64,000 nt of DNA from Andrena cerasifolii (GCF_050908995.1 NC_135120.1:2121433-2185432); one strand, 5' to 3'; numbered from the stretch's first letter, positions 33,374 through 45,207 are shown. Notes: a model not told the origin generated them from the sequence alone. Numbers and translations are program-made.

Positions 33374-35060
33374 CGGCCGCTCTTCAATTTGATTTAGCGC
33401 AGTTCTGGGAGATCGAAGAGGGTCCCCAAGTCCGGTATTTGTCGGATTCGGAAGCAAAAAGTGAACAACACTTTCAGGCCCACACCACACGGAATGTGGA
33501 AGGGGGATACGTCGTGGCGCTTCCGTTCAATGAACGAATAGCACAACTACGAGAGTCTAGACCAGGAGCCCTGAAGCGATTCGCTTCCCTTGAACGAAAA
33601 CTGCAAGGGAATGCTGAGTTGCGAACACGATACCGCGCGGTGACTCAGGAATATCTGGATCTCGGCAACATGTCCGAGATCACACATGTTGAAACGTCCA
33701 GGAATGGATATTATTTACCGCATCACGGTGTCAGCAAGGACAGTAGTCAAACTACTAAACTCAGGGTCGTCTTTGATGCATCAGCAAAGACCAGTACGGG
33801 AATATCTCTTAACGACACTCTGCATACCGGTCCGAAGATTCAAGATGACTTGTTATATATACTTTTACGGTTTCGCACACATCAGTATGTCATCACCGGT
33901 GACATTGAGAAAATGTACCGGTAGTTTCTCATTCGACCAGAAGATCGACGGTACCAACGAATTCTCTGGCGTAAAAACGATGGCGAGATTAAAACTTTCG
34001 AGTTAAATACGGTGACGTTTGGGGTCTCGGCGGCACCGTTCTTGGCCATTCGTAGCCTGAAGAGATTGGCTCAGGATGAAGGACATCGGTATCCTCGTGC
34101 AGCTGAAATTCTGCAACGGGATTTTTATGTGGACGACGCGCTCACCGGAGCGTCAACGAGGGAAGACGCGCTCGCGCTACGGAATGACCTAACAGAGCTT
34201 CTAAAGCTGAATGTTCAAAAATGGGCTTCGAATGATCGCAGTCTTTTGCAAGGATTACCACAGGATCCAATTAACAGCACTCTTCACTTCGGCGGGTCGT
34301 CTACCGTGATGACGCTCCGTGTCGTTTGGAATTCCGCAGATGATTCCATTATTTACGCGGTCAAAACTAAAATGATTTCATCGCACATCACCAAGCGCTT
34401 TATTAGCTCCGAAATTGCGAAGATATTTGACCCATTGGGGCTTCTTGGGCCGGTTATTGTCGCCGCAAAGATCTTGCTCCAGAAGATCTGGAGCTTAAAG
34501 GTTGATTGGGACGAGTCCTTGCTAATGGACGTTCATACCGAATGGACTCGGTACTATTTACAATTACCGTTATTGAATAACGTCATATTTAAACGCAAAA
34601 CCATAGCCAGCTCAGCGTCGAGCATCGAATTACACGGATTCTGCGACGCGAGTGAGAAGGCTTACGGAGCGTGTATATACCTCCGTACGATTGATGCGCG
34701 AGGTCGCGCGCAGGTGGAACTTTTGCTGGCAAAGTCAAGGGTGGCTCCTTTGAAGCAGCAAACGATTCCGCGGTTGGAATTGTGTGGGGCGCTGCTCCTC
34801 ACGTCTTTGATTTTAACTGTTCAGCGAGCTTCATGCTTTGAGATGGATCGAACCATTCTTTGGACTGATTTCACTATTGTGCTTCATTGGCTGAACACCT
34901 CAACGCACACCTTGAAGACGATCGTCGCGAATCGCGTCGCTTAGATTCAACCGCGGACGAAAGTCAAGGATTGGCGCCATGTACGGTCGGTCGACAATCC
35001 AGCGGACCTCATTTCACGAGGTCAAACACCGGAAGAAACCCATCGACACTTCCATACTGG
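33330..35060 (+). pseudogene. BEL reverse transcriptase and RNase H
   Basis: Finger-region landmarks LRVVFDASAKT and GDIEKMYR are followed by a TAG at 33922-33924, then RYQRILWRKND in the next frame. The catalytic box FYVDDALT lies near 34125, then IFDPLGLLGPV and the RNase H start ELHGFCDASEKAYGACIY near 34630. A second stop (TAG, 34942-34944) replaces a glutamine before IQPRTKVKDWRHV; NPADLISRGQTPEE follows. A frameshift near 35060 leads into the integrase frame. Catalytic aspartates are present, but the chain is interrupted. Confidence 0.9.
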
Positions 35061-36466
35061 ATAGATATTCGTCGTGGGGAAAACTTATCCGGATTGTTGC
35101 GTTTTGTTTGCGTTGGAGACGTAACAGCGCAAGGGGTGTTCTCTCAGTGACGGAACTGATCTATGCGCATAACGTAGTCATCAGGCTTTTGCAGCGTAGT
35201 TATTTTTCAGAGGAATTTCGCTGTATCACTAAGGACAGGGATGCAACAATAAAGGGCAAATTAACCAAACTGAATCCATTTGTAGACAAGGATGGGATTC
35301 TCCGGGTTGGAGGTCGCTTGCGGCATTCGAAGATGCCATTTTCCCAAAAACATCCCATCATTTTGCCAAAGGCTTATACTACATCTTTAATAGTGGAGAA
35401 TGAACACCGTATTCATTTGCATGCGGGAGTGCAAGCCACATTGTACGCTGTAAGGCGCCGGTATTGGCCTATCGATGGTCGAAGCCAGGTCTGGAAGACC
35501 AATAAGAAGTGTGTACGTTGCTGTCGCGCACAACCACCACCCGTGGAATATGTTATGGGTAATTTACCTGAGGCCAGGGTGATTGAGTCGCGTCCCTTCA
35601 CCAACGTGGGAGTTGACTACTGCGGGCCTTTTTATATCAATGAAAAAAGGCACAGAAACCAGAATCGGGTCAAGGTCTATGTAGCTATTTTTGTGTGTCT
35701 GGCGGTCAAGGCCGTCCACCTCGAACTGGTCAGTGACCTAACTAAGGAAGCATTCATTGCCGCCCTTCGACGTTTCATCGCTAGACGAGGATTTTGTACA
35801 AATTTGTATTCAGACAACGGTTCAAATTTTGTCGGGACGAACAATTTACGGCAACAATTACGGTCAGATGACCATAACGACAAGATCCAGACCTTTCTTG
35901 CAGAGAGATCCATAGAGTGGCACTTTATCCCACCCTTGGCTCCTCATTTCGGTGGATTATGGGAAGCTGCGGTAAAATCGTTTAAGTTTCTTCTTAAACG
36001 TGTCGCAGGGGCTACTTTATTTACTTTTGAGGACTTGAATACTCTTATAGTTGAAATAGAATCCATCTAAAATTCCCGTCCTCTCACTTCCATTTCTGCC
36101 GATCCTAATGATCTCCTGGTCCTTACACCTGGACATTTCTTGATTGGCGATTCAATAACGAGCATACGCGAGCGCGATTTCAGGGACACTCCGTCCAACC
36201 GCTTGTCAAGCTGGCAACAGATCCAAAAGGTGAAGCAGCACTTCTGGACTCGATGGCACCAGGAGTATTTAAACGAGTTGACAAGTCGCAGTAAATGGAC
36301 CAGCGGCAGCCATCCGATCGGGGTGGGTACTGTTGTCCTCCTGCGAGATGACAAGGTGCCATCCATGCAGTGGGCGTTGGGCAGGGTGCTCAAGGTCCAT
36401 CCGAGCGCTGACGGCATCGTGCGGACGGTGACCCTCAAAATGGAAACGAAGAAAAGTAATCCTTAG
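35060..36466 (+). pseudogene. BEL integrase and C-terminal DUF5641-type domain
   Basis: A frame with the zinc-binding N-terminal region (HRIHLHAG ... CVRCCRAQ). The catalytic core follows: VGVDYCGPFYI (first Asp), LYSDNGSNFVG (second Asp), FGGLWEAAVKS (Glu). All three acidic residues are conserved. A TAA at 36068-36070 interrupts just after LIVEIESI; the same frame then gives FLIGDSITSIRERDF and SSWQQIQKVKQHFW, the DUF5641-type segment, to 36466. Integrase would insert the cDNA; the stop and the upstream breaks make the copy inactive. Confidence 0.9.
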
Positions 36467-36499
36467 ATTTACGAGCCTGCCTGGCAGACGTTGGGTCTG

Positions 36500-37639
36500 A
36501 TGCCTGTACTCGCCTAACACTTGGGACCGTTGGAGGGTTGCGTGTGACATGGAGCCACAAGGACCTTCTTTGATTCGACTCCGGCGGTCCCGGGGTTCGG
36601 TGAGATTGACCAGGCGTCCTGTGTTGCCTTTTGGACGCTTCGAACGATGTCACGGAGACGGCTGTTTAGCCATAAATTACTTTACGTAAACTCACGATTT
36701 CCGGAGTTTTCCCTCTCTATGGGGCTGGGTGGGCCGTACCTTTGGCGATACTGCAACCAATAAGAAGTACGCTAATTGTATGGCCCACCAAGGAATTAGC
36801 CTGGGAGGGAGGATATGGACTGGGAGGAATCAGAGACTTCATCACGAAGGTAGAACGGAAAAACTGTCTGACCAAGTAGGTCTCCTCCAGAGTGAGAACG
36901 AATAGTTAAGAAAACTGCAAAGTTTCGCAGTAACAGTGTAACCGCTCATTATTTCCTTGCTATCAATTATTGCTTGTGATACCTACAATATATTCAGTTA
37001 ATTGTTTTGTTACATGCAGTCCATCAGTTATTCACCCTTACCACAGTAACGCGTCGTTTAGGGTATCGCGTCTTTCTTAGTGTCGGAAGTACCGTAGCGG
37101 GAATTTACGACTCCCGTTGACCCGTCTTCAATTCAGTCGGGCTCATTAAGAAATCGCGTGAAAAACAAGAAGTGAAAGTAACTTTTACATTTAATGTGGA
37201 ATTATGATCCTTCTTCCTGTGCTGGTAGCTTTCTGACATGCTTTAAGTTAATATATATTCTAGTTTTATTGGTTTATTTAACTTTTTACAGCTATGGTAA
37301 AGGAGAATACACGATCTGTATATTTTGTTTCTACCTCTAAACAAATAGTTGTGTACCAAGCGAGATCAAGCGGCAATTTTTGTTGCAAAATAAAGTTTGA
37401 ATATTCTTGAAGAAAGGCGCGTTGTATTTTCCTGCGATAAATTGCGATCTTTGAGTTATTGTCATTTCTTTGCCGTCCGCACCGTTTATCGAGGAGTACA
37501 CTTATGGCGTTGGATCGGAATATCGTGTTTCCCCTCATTAGTATGCCTAATTCTATACCTAAATGACCCTGCTAGTTTAATAAATAGTATATTTACAGCG
37601 TATGGTAAAAATCCGAAACAGGCAAAACACACAGGAAGG
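36500..37639 (+). other. Downstream of BEL; no gene recognised
   Basis: This should hold the 3' LTR if one existed, but I cannot match any block here to 31000-32300. Open frames are short and without recognisable domains. Confidence 0.35.
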
Positions 37640-37692
37640 AAACGTACGCGCAGCTAGCGAAAGTATAGGAAGGACATTAAGAAGGAGTAAGA

Positions 37693-38301
37693 ATGGGGGA
37701 CGAAAGGGGGGAAGAGGAGGAGACAGGAATAGAGATAAAGAAAAAGATAGAAAGAATACAGAGGGAGAGAAGTAACAGTACGGGAAAAATAGAAGAATAT
37801 TTTGGTAAAAAAAGGGTGAGGGTGGAAAATGATAGGGAGAGGGAGGAGGCTTTCAGAAGCAGTAAGGTAGTGGCAAGATCGCCACAAGGGCAGGGGAAAG
37901 GAGGGAAAGAAGAGGAAGAAGGTAAAGAAGAGATGATCGAAATATTGAAGATTATGAGGAGGGAGATAGCAGAGGGGAGGGAAGAGATGAGAGAGGTAGC
38001 GAGGAAGCATGAAGAAAAACTGAAAAAAGAAATAAAGGAATTAAAAGAAGAGTTGAGAAGGAGAGACGAGATATGGGAGGAAGAAAGGAGGGAGACGAGG
38101 AGGGAAATAGAGAAATTGAAGGAGAGAGTAGAAAAAATAGAGAAGGAAGGAGGAAAAGGGGAGGGAGGGATAAATGAAAGAATAGAAAAGCTGGAATTAG
38201 AAATGAAGGAAGGAAAAAAAAGGAGAGGAGAAGACAGAAAAGAAGGTAAAAGAACTAGAGTGGAGATTGGAAGAAAAGGAGAGAGAGGAGAGGAGGAATA
38301 A
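37693..38301 (+). CDS. LINE ORF1, charged coiled-coil protein
   Basis: A 202-codon intact frame starting MGDERGEEEE, almost wholly Lys/Arg/Glu/Ile. Heptad-like runs (IKELKEELRRRDEIWEEERR) predict a long coiled coil, as in LINE ORF1 proteins that trimerise on their RNA. A related stretch in another frame (38396-38500, then 38509-38769) has VIVRVKDKETKRKVMEVKKK and a basic C-terminal part, so the original ORF1 was longer and is now broken. The very long minus-strand frames over this region are artefacts of the purine bias. Confidence 0.65.
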   Translation: MGDERGEEEETGIEIKKKIERIQRERSNSTGKIEEYFGKKRVRVENDREREEAFRSSKVVARSPQGQGKGGKEEEEGKEEMIEILKIMRREIAEGREEMREVARKHEEKLKKEIKELKEELRRRDEIWEEERRETRREIEKLKERVEKIEKEGGKGEGGINERIEKLELEMKEGKKRRGEDRKEGKRTRVEIGRKGERGEEE

Positions 38302-38777
38302 TATGTTAGTGAAAGGAATACAAGGAAAGGGGCAGAATGTGAAAGATGAGGTGGAGAAGCTATTCAAAAGCATATGAGTAGAAGAAGAGATAGAATCAGT
38401 AAAAAAATAGGGAAGGGGGAAGGGATGGTGATAGTAAGAGTGAAAGATAAGGAGACCAAAAGAAAGGTGATGGAAGTAAAAAAGAAGCTAGCAGGTAGAA
38501 AATAGAGAATGGAGGACGATTTAACATGGAAAGAAAGGAAAATGAGGTGGGAAATAGAAGAGATTGCGAGAGAACAGAGAAGGAATGGAAAAAGAGTACT
38601 AGTAAGGTATGGTAGGATAAGGATAGAAGAGCAATGGTGGAAATGGGATGAAAAGAACGAGGTGTTAAGGGACGAAGAAGGAAGGGAGAAAAGTGGAAGT
38701 AGGGAAGAGGTAGAGCGGATAGGGAAAGAGGGGGAAGGGCAGGGACAAGAAGGGAGAAAAGGGGGATAGAAGGAAGG

Positions 38778-40730
38778 ATGGAAAAGACACAGAGAGATGA
38801 GAGAAAAGGGAAAGAAAGGTACAGGATAGCATGGTGGAATGTGGCAGGATTAGCGAGAAAGGACCAACAATTCTGGAACAGACTAGAAAAATGGGATGTG
38901 GTGATAATGTTGAAGACATGGGTAGAGGAGAAAGGATGGGGCTGGATAAGAAGTAAACTACCGAAAGGATATATTTGGAAAATGCAAGTGGCGAAGAGAG
39001 AAATAAATAAAGAGAGAGCGAAAGGAGGAATAGTAGCAGGAGTAAGGAAGGAACTGGTGGAAGGAATGACAGGGGGTATAAAAGAATGGGGAGAAGGTAT
39101 GATGGAAGTAAGCATTAAAATAGGAAGAATGAAATGGAAGATAATAGGAGTGTACATAAACGGGGATATGGAGGAAAAACTGGTAAAATTAAAGGAATGG
39201 ACCGAAAACGGGGAACAGGAGTGGGAAACGTTAATAGGGGGTGATTGGAACGCAAGGACGGGCAGGAGAGGAGGATGGGAAATGGAGGGAGGGGAAGAAG
39301 TGATAAGAGAATCGAAGGATGAGATTGAAAATGCAGAGGGAAAAAAACTAATAAGATGGCTCGAGGAGCAAGGATGGGGAATATTAAATGGAATAACAAA
39401 AGGCGATGAAAGGGGAGAGTACACATACGTAGGGCCAAGAAGTGAGACGGTGATAGACTATGTGATCGGAGAAGTAGGAATTGGGGATAAGCTGGAAGGT
39501 CTAAGGGTAGGAGAGGAGGTTGACTCAGATCACCACCCGCTGATAGTAACATTGAAGGACAGGGCAGAAAGAAGGACGATGGATGAGGGAGGAAGGAAAA
39601 GTAGAGAGAGAGGCGTGTGGAACGAGAGCGGTAGGGAGAAATTCTGGAAGGCTGTGGCAGGGATAGGGGGGAGGAGTGGCGAGAATAGGAACCCAAGAGT
39701 AGAAGAGGAGATTGCAGAGGGAAAGACAAAAATAAGGGCAGCACTTAAGGCGAGTGGTGGAGAAGAGGAAAGAAAAAAAAGAGGATGGTGGGACGAAGAG
39801 TGTGCGGAGGCAAAAAGAAGCACAAGATTAGCGCTGAGGAGATGGAGAAGATCTGGAGGTGAGGCCGCAGAGTATAAAGAGGAAAAGAGAAAGTATCAAA
39901 GAAAATGCGAAGGGAAGAAAAAAGAAGAAGGTATGGGATGTGGTGAATAGAGGGAGGAAAAGAAGAAGGAGGGTGAACGAGGAGATAGAAATGGAAGAGT
40001 GGAAGCAATATTTTATGAGGATACTGGGGGGTGTAGAGAGAAGAGTAGTGGTGGGGAAAGAGAAAATGCGGGAAATAGAGGCAGAGGGGCGATAGAACTG
40101 GAAGAGGTGGTCAAAATAGTAAGGAAACTGAAAAACGGAAAGGCGACGGGGCGTGACGAAGTGCCGAATGAAGTTTGGAAGTACGGAGGGCTGCAAGTGC
40201 AGAAGTGGTTATGGAAAGTGTTAGGTAGGATATGGAGAGGAGAGGGATGGCCGGAGGAATGGAAGGAAGGGCTAATAGTGCCATTAATTAAAAAGGGAGA
40301 GGGGAACGGAGTGGGGGAGTATAGAGGAGTGACGATAATGGACACAATATATAAGGTGTATGCGTCGGTAATCGCGGAGAGGCTAGACAGGGAAATGGAA
40401 GCAGGGCAAATGATCCCAGAAAATCAAACAGGATTCAGGAGAGGAAGGGGGACGTTGGACAACGTGTATGTCCTGAACTTTGTAATAAATAAAGGGATAG
40501 CGAGGAGGAAAGGAAAGATAGTGGCACTGTTTGTGGACTTAAAGGCAGCGTTTGATACGGTGGATAGAGGGATACTGTGGAAGGCCATGGAGGATAGAGG
40601 AGTAAGTGAAGGAATAAGGATTAGAATAGAGGAAATATACAGGGAAACAAAAAGTAGGGTAAGGGTGGGCGAGGATATAGGGCCAGTGAGAGTAGAAAAA
40701 GCGAAAACGGCCAAATTGAAAAAATTGTAA
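38778..40730 (+). pseudogene. LINE ORF2 endonuclease and truncated reverse transcriptase
   Basis: Endonuclease motifs GGDWNARTG (39240), SETVIDYVIG (39440) and DSDHHPL (39523) are intact. Frameshifts near 39945 and 40090 lead into the reverse transcriptase: GKATGRDEVPNEVW, ENQTGFRRGRGTLDNVYVL, and motif A VALFVDLKAAFDTVDR. The frame then ends with VRVEKAKTAKLKKL and a stop at 40728-40730. The YADD/FADD catalytic box, thumb and C-terminal domain are absent, so a large internal deletion joined the fingers/palm to the 3' end. The clade is not certain. Confidence 0.85.
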
Positions 40731-40975
40731 AATGTAAAAATGTAAAAAGGGTAAAAAGTGTAAAAGATAATAATGTATGTTAGCGTGTTTGTAATGGTTT
40801 AGTAATAAGGTAAATTGTAAGAAATGTAAATGTAAAGTGTAAAAATGTAAATAGAGAAAGTAAAGGGAAAGGGGTAAAACGATAGAAAAGACGAGAAGGA
40901 CCGGAAGTTCTTGTAACCCTACGGGGAACAATAAATATATACATACATACATACAGTATAATATTATTACAGATA

Positions 40976-41660
40976 CACAGCCAAGATGCACAATAGCAAC
41001 TTGTACCCGTGTTATGGATCAATAACTAACGCCAGAAAGAATTGTTATCCCAAAAATATAATTATTACTGAAGCATACGCAAAAGTACCGTTGCAAAGTT
41101 TGCTGAATCATACGGTTCTGAGGATACTTCGACATCAAGAGAAAATAATTACCGTGGACAAAAATAGTTTTAATAATCTTAATCTAATAGTTAAATGTGG
41201 CTGCGATGGGACATCCGGAATAAGCGAGTGTAAGCAAAAATTTGAAAACTCTACTATTTGCGATTCAAACATATTTGTTTCATCTATTGTGCCGGTACAA
41301 CTGATATCAGGTGATCCAAATAGTAAAGAAAAGATGGTGTTGTGGCAGAATACCCAAATATCCTCGCCCAGATTTTGCAGGCCTACTCGAATTGAATACA
41401 CACGCGAGGCAACAAATGTGGTAGTACAAGAAGTAAAAAAAATTGAAAATTAAATTAAGCTTTTAAAGCTGACCACAAGGAAAATGAGCAGCAACAATGT
41501 ATCCATACGCCACACATTGCTAGTTACAATGACTGATGGGAAGGTGTGTAATGCGATAGCAGAAAATCGCGGGACTCAATGATGTTACCTTTGCCAACTG
41601 ACTTGCAAAGACTTTAATAACCTCGATTTGATAAAAAAAATCCGTCTCTCGGATTTACCC
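40976..41660 (+). pseudogene. Transib (RAG1-like) transposase fragment
   Basis: A frame to 41453 has VPLQSLLNHTVLRILRHQE, then CGCDGTSGISECKQKF (the first catalytic aspartate context of Transib/RAG1-like transposases). It continues with VLWQNTQISSPRFCRPTRIE. After a stop at 41453 a second frame reads MTDGKVCNAIAENRGTQ, a stop, then CYLC and CKDFNNLDL, the zinc-binding region that follows in this family. N-terminal and C-terminal parts are missing; the purine-rich LINE ends about 10 bp upstream. Family assignment is from remembered motif patterns. Confidence 0.6.
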
Positions 41661-42286
41661 TACGTGTTGGCAGCATAAAATCCAGCAGCGTTGCACTTCG
41701 TCGTCTTAACTAGCGGCCACCGAGCCCGGGCCCAACGGGCAACGAGGAGCTGCCGAGTTTCCATCGAGCTCGGCGGCTACACGCCGTCCATAAGCTTAGC
41801 ATAGAGGCTCGGCCCGTCACAGCACGGCACGGACGGCCCGGCTCGGTGGCTGTATAAACCGACCTTTACGGTCCAAACACCCATATCAGTTCTGTGTCAG
41901 TTCCGTGGTCGCAAAAGGTACCGTTTGCTTGTTTGGAATGGAGCAGCAAACACTTGTCAGTTCCGTATCCGACCAGTGCAATTCGACTGTCTTTCGTACA
42001 CGTCAGTTCCGGACTGTCAGTATCAGTGTTAAAAAATATCGTTTGCGTGCATTACAATGGAGCAGCGCACACTTGTCCGTATCAAGGATGTCAGGAGATG
42101 TCAGTGTTGAACCTGTATCCGTTCAGTGAAACTAAAATTTGGTTGCCATCGATATTTGCGGTATTTGCACTGAGACGGAGGCCTGAAATCACTGCAGGGA
42201 CGACCTTTTTTATGACCGTGAAAGGTTCTCGGGCCGAGACTCTCGAACCACGGGCTTCGCCCAGCGAGCGGGTCACCCAGCGATGA
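41661..42286 (+). other. GC-rich inverted repeat and leader of a Harbinger relic
   Basis: GGCCACCGAGCCCGGGC at about 41715 pairs with GCCCGGCTCGGTGGC near 41837. A TATAAA follows at about 41853, then repeated TGTCAGTTCCG words. This may be the terminal repeat and promoter of the PIF/Harbinger copy whose coding relic starts at 42287, but the link is inferred from position. Confidence 0.35.
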
Positions 42287-42490
42287 GGAATTGGTTCTTC
42301 TAGCCTTACTTTTAGACGAAGAGGATGCCGCCGCAAAAAGAGCGAAAAAGCGAGGTAGATTTCGGTACATCCAATATTAAAAAAGAGAAAAGTCGAAAGG
42401 AAGTATTGGACTTTATTCAAAGATTTCCTAAAATACGATGATAAGTTTTGCAATTACTTTAGAATGCCGCAACTTTTTTTTTAATTGCTA
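42287..42490 (+). pseudogene. PIF/Harbinger (HARBI1-like) transposase N-terminal relic
   Basis: One frame reads ELVLLALLLDEEDAAAKR and RFRYIQY, then stops. The next frame reads EYWTLF-like KYWTLFKDFLKYDDKFCNYF and RMPQ. The order of a basic RxxRYI segment followed by WTLFxDL and YFRM is that of HARBI1-type nucleases. No DDE domain follows, so only the first 70 or so codons survive, in two frames. Confidence 0.55.
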
Positions 42491-42857
42491 AAATGGATTC
42501 AACCCACTATCGCTGTAATTAGGATGGTCTGTTGCATACAACGGCACACATAACTTAACATGCACTATCAATTTTTCGGAATTTATCCTCTGCTGCATGC
42601 GGTCTCTGCCGTTTACAGCCGTTTACTGATTCACGCTGTCAGACCAGCGACGACACGTCTCGACACGGACCGTCACAAACCGACAAAACATTCTTCACGA
42701 CGATGTCGGCCGGCGTCGGTCCATGCCGTTAACGTTGCAGGTCGGTGCCGGATAGTCCCATGTAAAACGCATGTTGCAATGTTTTGTCGCGCCGGTGATG
42801 CACTGTGCCGTTGCCGGTACGTGTCGGTCCGTGCTGTATAGTGTAAATCAACCTTTA
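42491..42857. other. Possible MITE with GC-rich foldback, no gene
   Basis: ACACGTCTCGACACGGACCG near 42653 is partly complementary to CGGTACGTGTCGGTCCGTGC near 42817. The right edge reads TATAGTGTAAATCAACC. This looks like a terminal-repeat remnant, perhaps Harbinger-related. No coding domain. Confidence 0.35.
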
Positions 42858-43160
42858 GATGTAGTCCTACGTTAAAATTCACTGTTTCAAGTGTTACTGT
42901 GGTAACATCATTTACAACTAAATTCAATGAGTGAGATGCACATGGTACAAAAAAGGCTCTAGGATTTGTATTCCTAATTTTCTTCTGCAATCCATTACGT
43001 TTAACACGCATATTTGCCCGTTATTATACCCTTGTTCACGCATATCTTCAATATCTAAATCATAATCTGTTAAGAGTTCACTTAAAAAATAATTGTATAG
43101 ACCTTCCCATGAAATGACATAACCCAGAATTAGGACGTAAGCCCCGGTGTGTCCAAGGCA
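42858..43160 (-). pseudogene. hAT transposase fragment (DUF4371 type)
   Basis: Minus strand: LTDYDLDIEDMREQGYNNG near 43080-43020. After a frameshift near 43012 it continues NGLQKKIRNTNPRAFFVPCA and SHSLNLVVND, the hAT/ZMYM-like transposase segment with the conserved SLNLVVND. About 95 codons survive; the other domains are missing. Confidence 0.75.
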
Positions 43161-44689
43161 GGCAGTTCGAGTGGGGCTACGGATATCCACTGCTAGCGAC
43201 TCGAGCTGCCAGGATACCGATTGAGTTCGAACCGCTGCACGCCTTGGCGTAACCATCCGTGTACCAACCGATCGAGACACAGGATATTGCCCGATCTCTA
43301 ACGCCGATCCTCCATCGTAGAGGATATACTGCCCGGCTTCGAATCTCCGACCCACTAGCAACAAGACACCAGCCACGCCCAATCGCAACTACGTCTCCCC
43401 CCACAGATCGTCAAGACACCGCCCGGAGGTTGCGGAGTGCGCGATCAAGTACTATAAGCCGTTTGTAGATACTACATCATCAACTACACTGAACCCTGAC
43501 ATACCGGCTGATTCACCAGGCAGATTCATATCCCCGGAGTGACGTACATCACAGCCTATTCGACTGTATCGCGCGATAAAAATAAATTTGTAAAATATTT
43601 TTAGATTTCACTGTTAAAATTTTAATTAAAACACTGAAGAATCGACATACCCTAAACTTAGTAATTTTGCGCTCCGAATTTTCTCTATCTTCGGATCGAC
43701 ATATTTGTGCGAATGTTCGTTCTCAAAAATACGTAGCATTAAGACAGAACAACGCACTCTGCTGGGTGAATCCTCGCTCTCGTCTTTGGTACGAAAAGCG
43801 ACGTCCAGCCTCCTCCTTGATATTTTAAATTTACCCAGCACGTCTCAACGTGCGCGAAGATCTAGTTTTCCCAAACTTGATTAAATCTTAATGCGCCACG
43901 CGCGGTTCATATGGTACGCGCTTGAAGAGCTTCGAGCAGCTCGATCGCCGCGGGGATCACTCAATTCCCATGCCTGGAGTAGCCCAAACTGAGCTCTCAG
44001 CGAGGAAGTACTGTACATCAGAGCCGCCCTTAGAGTTTGCGGGGCCCGCGACCAAAGTGTGTACTTCAGCGTCACTTAGGCTTGACGGAAATCTATTCTA
44101 ATAAAATTACGAAGTAAAATTTTTTCAGATGTGGATAACAATAAACCTGCTGATTGGGTATTTAAAAAAATAATGACTTGTATGTTTATTATTTCCACAG
44201 TAAAGTACAATTATTTTTCAAATTCAGCACAGTGTAAAGCGGCTTTAAAACATGAAAATTTGCGACTAATAAATGCCAAATTTATTTGTCGAAAAATAAA
44301 TAAAATATCATCGTATAATCATAAAAAGCTGCCGTTTTCAAAATCCCTATTTTTCAGAAAACTACAATTTTACGGCATTTCATAATTCTGCTGATATGGT
44401 TTCTATCGTGTATTTCTTATATATTTTTAAAAATATGTATGAAAAATTGGCACCTCGACTATTATACTTAATTCATTTAATTTTTATAAAATGAAGTTCC
44501 TAAGCGCAGGGACCTCCAAGCACCATCGAGGCAAGAGCCCCGCCCGCCTGGTGCTAAGGGCGGTACTGCTGTAGATCATTTCGCAATAACAATACAAATT
44601 TATATTTGTTTTTTAACTTATTTGCTTTAAGGATTTGAGGCTTTCATGTTCCGGATTTTTATGATTATTAATTGAGGCTTCCGGGTTGA
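43161..44689 (+). other. Intronic, no gene recognised
   Basis: 43170-43500 is moderately GC-rich with no recognisable protein; 44100-44500 is AT-rich. Nothing that I can support as a gene or classified repeat. Confidence 0.35.
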
Positions 44690-44950
44690 AGCCGTGTCCA
44701 TAAGGAATTATATCCCGACATTTTTCCAATATTGCAGCTTCATCAGACGATCTAATGACATACTGATACTGGGTTGTGCGTTGTAGTGCTCAGGTATTTA
44801 TATTAGTATTATAACGGTCATGGTTCACTGATCACTAATCTTTTAGTGATTAGTCTCGGTGTGTCATTAGACCCCTTGATGAAGCAGTTGCAATGTTGAC
44901 AAAACGCCAGGAAATATTTCTTTTTGGACACGGTTCGATTCTGAAAGCAT
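44690..44950. repeat. Inverted-repeat unit with TGATGAAGC core
   Basis: The block at 44690-44780, read on the minus strand (CTGATGAAGCTGCAATATTG), is matched inverted by 44865-44950 (TTGATGAAGCAGTTGCAATG). Both are followed by AAAA/GAAA and CCGTGTCC in matching positions. The intervening sequence carries ACTGATCACTAATCTTTTAG followed by TGATTAGT, a small perfect hairpin. Origin unknown; possibly a Penelope-like or other retroelement terminal repeat. Confidence 0.5.
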
Positions 44951-45207
44951 TAATTAATAATTATTTGTTTTTTAATGGAATTTTCTTATGTTTCAAGAGG
45001 GATAGGTTGATTAGGATTGCAATGGCATGTTGAAATGTACCGCGTACGATGGTTTATGCCATTTCGGAGCTTGGCTAAACGATGAGAAATAGTCTTCCCT
45101 CGTTTGTCCCGTATGGGTTAAATCTTGGAAAAATTCAAAAGCTTTGTAAGAGGCTAATTAAAATGACTTATTTAAGGGATATTAATTTTGCACTTTCGTA
45201 TTCTCAG

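Larger units (their letters stand above)
32310..36500 (+). mobile_element. BEL/Pao LTR retrotransposon, coding part, decayed
   Basis: The gag tail, protease, reverse transcriptase/RNase H, integrase and a C-terminal DUF5641-type domain follow in the usual BEL/Pao order. LTRs were not found on either side, so the copy is probably truncated at both ends. At least six stops or frameshifts break the single polyprotein. Confidence 0.9.
37640..40965 (+). mobile_element. Purine-rich LINE, internally deleted
   Basis: A non-LTR retrotransposon with an extreme A+G excess on the coding strand throughout. ORF1 (37693-38301) is coiled coil. ORF2 (38778-40730) has an endonuclease and the first half of a reverse transcriptase. 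The reverse-transcriptase frame runs straight into a 3' untranslated region of GTAAA-type repeats (40735-40850), then an AATAAA and an ATAC tetranucleotide tail (40945-40965). It inserted next to or into a Transib relic. The exact 5' end and target duplication are uncertain. Confidence 0.85.

Noticed and set aside
30971..37640. LTR pair for the BEL element
   Set aside because: I compared 31000-32300 with 36500-37600 by eye and found no matching block; an alignment could still reveal decayed LTRs.
38396..40196. Very long minus-strand open frames (up to 342 codons) opposite the purine-rich LINE
   Set aside because: They encode only Pro/Ser/Leu/Phe-rich low-complexity sequence and arise because a strand of almost pure C and T has few stop codons; the plus strand carries clear LINE motifs.
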